From Kiritimatiellia bacterium (GTDB lineage Bacteria; Verrucomicrobiota; Kiritimatiellia; RFP12; UBA1067), in NCBI GenBank assembly GCA_017411125.1, contig JAFPNP010000228.1, forward strand, positions 1-6,716: a stretch of DNA of 6,716 nt, in the 5' to 3' direction. The position numbers and the translations under genes were made by a program. Each line of letters starts with the position of its first letter. Within the stretch, counting starts at the first letter, position 1. Shown here piece after piece: positions 6,559 to 6,716 of the stretch. The notes beneath the pieces are model-generated. The model made no database searches, was not told the DNA's origin, and was given only the letters and a program-made list of their open reading frames with translations.

Positions 6559-6716
6559 TGTCTAGACCTTTCTTTTGCTTGTTGATCGTTCATTGCGGGA
6601 AACGTCCATCCGGGCGCGTCGCCGACGACGGCGCACTGCTCGACGCGGCGGAACAGCCCCTCGAAGCCGGGCTTCTCCTTGCCGCCGTTTATCATGAGGG
6701 CGAAGCCCTTCGCGCC
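6555..6716 (-). CDS. 3' end of an unidentified gene, cut by the window edge
   Basis: On the minus strand a frame is open from the right edge to a TGA at 6557-6555, giving the last 53 residues of a protein. Nearly every third base is G or C until the final dozen codons, which is the signature of real coding sequence here. The readable part includes FALMINGGKEKPGFEGLF and VVGDAPGWTFPAMN, followed by a polar tail (NDQQAKERSRQ). I do not recognise the family. Its stop overlaps the start of the isomerase/epimerase gene (ATGA), and the ribosome site of that gene lies within its last codons. It is therefore the upstream partner in that operon and may belong to the same sugar pathway. The start and most of the protein lie outside the window. 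Confidence 0.75.
   Translation of the reverse strand, partial: GAKGFALMINGGKEKPGFEGLFRRVEQCAVVGDAPGWTFPAMNDQQAKERSRQ
6567..6573 (-). promoter_or_regulatory. Ribosome binding site of the isomerase/epimerase gene
   Basis: Read on the minus strand, AGAAAGG lies 8 nt before the ATG at 6558. All seven bases can pair with the common 16S rRNA 3' tail (CCTTTCT as DNA), an extended but GGAGG-less match. It sits inside the final codons of the upstream gene, consistent with coupled translation. Confidence 0.65.

Overview
The window is GC-rich bacterial DNA, densely coding, with strong G/C preference at third codon positions. It carries two converging transcription units. The gene content is exported glycosidase-like proteins (one GH39-like, one of the large DUF6067/GH123-like type), a DUF2490-type outer-membrane barrel and a sugar isomerase/epimerase. 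This suggests a diderm saccharolytic bacterium. The protein style resembles Kiritimatiellota, Lentisphaerota or Verrucomicrobiota, but that placement is an inference from gene families; no rRNA or marker gene is present.

Positions 1-235 are non-coding. They hold three copies of one 22-bp repeat, then two copies of an unrelated 22-bp repeat, with perfect palindromes of 14 and 12 bp. A TATAAT -10 box at 213-218 lies just before the first gene. Positions 236-5699 (+) hold three genes with essentially no spacing (1 nt, then 0 nt): a 565-aa exported GH39-like clan GH-A protein, a 1025-aa exported DUF6067/GH123-like protein, and a 228-aa DUF2490-like beta-barrel. They almost certainly form one operon. 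Positions 5710-6716 (-) hold a complete sugar phosphate isomerase/epimerase (xylose isomerase-like TIM barrel). It is preceded, with an ATGA stop/start overlap, by the 3' end of another gene that enters from the right edge. The two units converge with only 10 nt between stop codons.

A coherent reading is that the plus-strand operon makes two secreted glycan-cleaving enzymes and an outer-membrane protein that may move or hold the products. The minus-strand unit would act on sugars in the cytoplasm. The substrate cannot be read from the sequence. The points most worth a second look are the GH39-like enzyme with a non-canonical acid/base motif and a Tat-like RK signal, the pairing of two glycosidase-like proteins with a DUF2490 barrel in one tight operon, and the two different 22-bp repeats that share period and phase upstream of it.
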